Below are positions 4,997 through 7,186 of a stretch of 7,186 bases of DNA, piece by piece (the first letter of the stretch is position 1; each line of letters begins with the position of its first letter). The position numbers and the translations under genes were made by a program. The notes beneath the pieces are model-generated. The model did no database searches. It saw only the letters and a program-made list of their open reading frames with translations, and was not told the origin of the DNA. The stretch comes from Clostridiaceae bacterium (GTDB taxonomy: Bacteria > Bacillota > Clostridia > Acetivibrionales > DTU013): the NCBI GenBank assembly GCA_012799845.1, contig JAAZKL010000210.1, positions 1 to 7,186 of the forward strand, read 5' to 3'.

Positions 4997-6812
4997 CAAA
5001 TATATACCGGTTCTCCAGGTAAAAAGTCCCGAAGGATGCCATGATCTCTATCTCAAGCATATCGATGTCTTCATCGGAAGCTGCGTACAGATCCATGACC
5101 GCCGCTTCCCCGAAATCCGGCAGCGAGAACTCTTCTATGCCGAATACATCTTCGTCGGCTATATCCATCGCGGCGGAAAAACCACTGATGACCAGAAACG
5201 GCAGGTCCGCATCCACCTTTATTTCCGTGGTGCTGTTGTTCTTTTTGAGCTTTTTGTTGCTCCAGGACGTATTTTTTATGGCAGCGCTTATACTGCCCCC
5301 GATCGCACCGGAAATATCCGCTTCCGCATTGATGCCGGTGATCCTCTTCATCGTCTTTTCATCGATTTTATCGGAAACGTCGATGCCGATATCGATTTGG
5401 GTCTTCTCACCATCTTCTGTGATCGAGTAGACGATATCTATTCTTCCTTCTTTTTGGGAATCCTTTACTTCATTCATGACCGATTCGACGGACAGTTCAG
5501 TCACCCTTTTTACGCTATCAGCACCGCCCGGACCGTATTCCGCGAGAGTGAGCCTGGCGGACCTGTATCCGGCAGTATTTTCGCTCACAGCTATGTCAAC
5601 TTTGAACGATCCTCCGCCTGTTGAGCTGTCTGCTGCTGCACCTCCGGTTGCACCGCCTGCTGCGTCGTCCGTTGAGCCGTCTGCTGCTGCACCGCCTGCT
5701 GTGCTGCCGGTTCCGCTACCTGACGCACCGCCTGTCGTGTCAAGGAAGTCCAGGCTGACTTTCCTTGACACGATGTTTTCGTCGTTATCGAGCATCACAT
5801 GCATTTTAAAGCCGTCTCTCAGGCGGTATGTCTCCGCCGTCTTCTTCAGACCCTGCCTGAACCCTTCCATATCTTTGCGGATGTTGAGCTTCGTAAGTAT
5901 TTCCCTTTCATAGTCACTCAGCTCGACAGTTTCGGTTTCTCCCATAAAGCTGAACAGCCGAAACAGCCCCGCATCATCGAGCAATTCCGAAATGTTGGCC
6001 AGGCTGCCGTAAGTATACTCCAGCAGGGCGTCGTCATCGGCTATGGCTGTCAGCATGTCCTTCAGGAGCGATGTTGCCTTTTCCTCATCAAGCGTGACCA
6101 TTATTTCCCTGCCCTCTGTTTCGGTTCCTCCGATGTTATCGATCCTCGCCCCATTATCTATGACCGTTTCATCCGTGAGGTAACCCGACCAGATTTCGGC
6201 CAGCTTATCCGCGGATTCCCTGAAAGTTTTGCCCCCGAAAGAAATGCTTGCTGCGATTTCCCTGCCGCTGATCAGCCTTTGCGGTTTGACAGGTATGGAG
6301 AACCTGTCGTAAAGGGCGACGAGATCTTTGCGTTGTACGCTGAAATACCTGTCTGGCAGGAAATCCGGGACCGACAGCCATATGGTCTGCGGGTCGGAAT
6401 ACAGCCGGGCTTTCAGGAAAGGCGCCTTTTCCAGGAGCAGATCCGCATCCGTGGCTGAGATGCCCTTCACAGGGTCGCTTTTGGTCTTGACGATCAGCTT
6501 GGTTTTGCCCAATATGTCTTCGATAACTCCCGCATCGCCCAGCCCGAAGGATTCAAGCCCGCCGGAGATGTCCAGGGAAAGCTCGGTCCTGCTGCTGTAC
6601 GCCTGTTCCATGTACGGCTGGTATTTACTTTTGAGTGAAGTGTATTGCTTTTCGATATTACCGACAAATTCGCCGAATTTTTTCTTCTCCGCTTCCAGGT
6701 ACAGTTCAACAGTGTTTTTCCGCGAAAGTATCGACCATACGCTGTATATGAGCGCGGCAACAAATACCAGAACGGCTGCGATCAAAATCATCCTTTTGGT
6801 GCGGGTACTCAT
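4977..6812 (-). CDS. Membrane-anchored extracytoplasmic protein of unknown function
   Basis: A 611-residue protein not recognised with confidence. A basic start (STRTKR) is followed by one hydrophobic helix at about residues 9-28 and no lipobox cysteine, so it is probably anchored with the bulk outside. Residues ~33-350 are mixed charged sequence with a short helical, lysine-rich beginning. Residues ~354-398 are a linker of Gly, Ala, Ser, Thr and Asp coded by duplicated DNA. Residues ~399-611 are acidic, alternate hydrophobic and polar residues as in beta-rich folds, and lack cysteine. No catalytic motif was spotted. The ATG at 6812 is preferred because AGGAG lies exactly eight bases upstream; GTG at 6821 and ATG at 6818 are too close to it. 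It follows the ATPase by 44 nt, so co-transcription is likely. A substrate-binding, chaperone or wall-contact role for the exporter is inference. It may belong to a domain-of-unknown-function family found beside such ABC genes. Confidence 0.85.
   Translation of the reverse strand: MSTRTKRMILIAAVLVFVAALIYSVWSILSRKNTVELYLEAEKKKFGEFVGNIEKQYTSLKSKYQPYMEQAYSSRTELSLDISGGLESFGLGDAGVIEDILGKTKLIVKTKSDPVKGISATDADLLLEKAPFLKARLYSDPQTIWLSVPDFLPDRYFSVQRKDLVALYDRFSIPVKPQRLISGREIAASISFGGKTFRESADKLAEIWSGYLTDETVIDNGARIDNIGGTETEGREIMVTLDEEKATSLLKDMLTAIADDDALLEYTYGSLANISELLDDAGLFRLFSFMGETETVELSDYEREILTKLNIRKDMEGFRQGLKKTAETYRLRDGFKMHVMLDNDENIVSRKVSLDFLDTTGGASGSGTGSTAGGAAADGSTDDAAGGATGGAAADSSTGGGSFKVDIAVSENTAGYRSARLTLAEYGPGGADSVKRVTELSVESVMNEVKDSQKEGRIDIVYSITEDGEKTQIDIGIDVSDKIDEKTMKRITGINAEADISGAIGGSISAAIKNTSWSNKKLKKNNSTTEIKVDADLPFLVISGFSAAMDIADEDVFGIEEFSLPDFGEAAVMDLYAASDEDIDMLEIEIMASFGTFYLENRYIFDALLGW
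5620..5701 (-). repeat. In-gene duplication coding the low-complexity linker
   Basis: A 23-nt segment at 5620-5642 recurs at 5671-5693 with one mismatch, a shift of 51 nt or 17 codons. GCACCGCCTGCTG also occurs at 5650-5662 and 5689-5701. The translation repeats AADSSTGG and AADGSTDD. Both shifts keep the frame, so the linker of the anchored protein has probably grown by in-frame slippage, and its length may vary between strains. Confidence 0.8.
5737..5771 (-). repeat. Strong inverted repeat inside the anchored protein gene
   Basis: GTGTCAAGGAA at 5737-5747 and TTCCTTGACAC at 5761-5771 are perfect 11-nt inverted copies. GTC (5748-5750) also pairs with GAC (5757-5759) if one base is bulged, giving a stem of about 14 pairs with the loop CAGGCT. 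It is coding sequence (around RKVSLDFLD) directly ahead of the linker in translation order. Such length is unusual for chance within a gene. Confidence 0.8.
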
Positions 6813-6820
6813 AGTCATCA

Positions 6821-6825
6821 CTCCT
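6821..6825 (-). promoter_or_regulatory. Ribosome binding site of the anchored protein gene
   Basis: AGGAG on the minus strand, eight bases before the ATG at 6812. Two other possible starts in the same frame (GTG 6821, ATG 6818) overlap it or lie two bases away, so this site decides the start. Confidence 0.7.
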
Positions 6826-6856
6826 GCATAACCTTACAATGCTTCATAATGCCGCA

Positions 6857-7186
6857 TCATCCCGCGGCCTCGCCTGACAGCCTCAGCAGCACTGCCTCAA
6901 GGTCATCTGCTCCGCTTGCTTTTTTCAGTTCATCAGCCGGGCCTGCAGCAAGTATTTTGCCTTTGTCCATTATCGCTATCCTGTCGCAGAGTGTTTCCAG
7001 TTCGTCGACATAGTGGCTCGTGAATATGATGGTCCTGCCTTCCTTTTTCAATGCGGAAAGCGCGTCCAATATGCAGCTTCGGGACTGGATGTCGACGCCG
7101 ACCGTCGGTTCGTCCATCAGCAGGATCCTTGGATGGTGCATCAGAGATACGGCGATGTTCAGCCTTCTCTTCATGCCCCCCGAGTA
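6857..7186 (-). CDS. ABC transporter ATP-binding protein, C-terminal part (cut by window edge)
   Basis: The last 109 residues of a cytoplasmic ABC ATPase; the first part, with Walker A and Q-loop, lies beyond the right edge. The visible order is the family signature YSGGMKRR at the very edge, Walker B RILLMDEP with its catalytic glutamate, the D-loop TVGVD, and the switch histidine in FTSHYVDELE. After that come the typical MDKGKILAAG strand and a short C-terminal tail ending SGEAAG. This pattern is that of exporter ATPases paired with ABC-2 permeases (the DrrA/CcmA-like group). It would hydrolyse ATP to drive the two permeases coded downstream. The stop TGA at 6859-6857 is 44 nt before the next start codon, consistent with one transcript. 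The substrate cannot be read from this part. An internal ATG at 7174 is part of the signature motif, not the start. Confidence 0.96.
   Translation of the reverse strand, partial: YSGGMKRRLNIAVSLMHHPRILLMDEPTVGVDIQSRSCILDALSALKKEGRTIIFTSHYVDELETLCDRIAIMDKGKILAAGPADELKKASGADDLEAVLLRLSGEAAG

Noticed and set aside
4689..5624. 311-codon open frame on the plus strand
   Set aside because: It is antisense to the anchored protein gene and runs through the 40-nt repeats. Its composition is rich in Cys, Arg and His without a domain pattern, and no good ribosome binding site precedes it.
5799..6458. 219-codon open frame on the plus strand
   Set aside because: Lies wholly antisense within the anchored protein gene, which has a clear start, ribosome binding site and membrane anchor.

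Overview
The window reads as one minus-strand gene cluster of a Gram-positive, probably Clostridia-like bacterium. The evidence for that is indirect: purine-rich AGGAG/AGGAGGAGG ribosome binding sites, moderate base composition, a single-span membrane-anchored exported protein, and Bacillota-style ABC-2 exporter genes. No rRNA, tRNA, CRISPR array, transposase or phage gene is visible, so genus-level placement is not possible.

Layout in transcription order (right to left): (1) the C-terminal 109 residues of an ABC transporter ATPase, cut by the right edge (7186-6857); (2) a 611-residue protein with an N-terminal membrane anchor, a long acidic extracytoplasmic part and a low-complexity linker (6812-4977); (3) an ABC-2 type permease of 402 residues (4698-3490); (4) a second ABC-2 permease, also 402 residues if it starts at an ATC codon placed 8 nt after a perfect AGGAGGAGG (3484-2276); (5) a small multi-pass membrane protein resembling the YIP1 family (1966-1295). 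Together (1), (3) and (4) make a plausible heterodimeric ABC exporter. The anchored protein (2) and membrane protein (5) are likely accessory factors. The exported substrate is unknown.

About 1.3 kb at the left end (1-1294) has no credible gene, and two spacers in the cluster are long (278 and 309 nt). These non-coding stretches are dominated by tandem repeats that share no obvious sequence: 71-nt units (35-168), 15-nt units (622-726), 20-nt units (1145-1301, running into the stop codon of gene 5), 22-nt units with dyad symmetry (2006-2115, just upstream of gene 5) and ~40-nt units (4802-4959). The linker of gene 2 also carries an internal DNA duplication, with a strong 35-nt hairpin next to it. 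A possible terminator for the cluster lies at 802-831.

Most notable: the apparent ATC start of the second permease; the 22-bp operator- or iteron-like array; the concentration of unrelated tandem repeats in spacers; and the uncharacterised anchored protein coded between the ATPase and the permeases.
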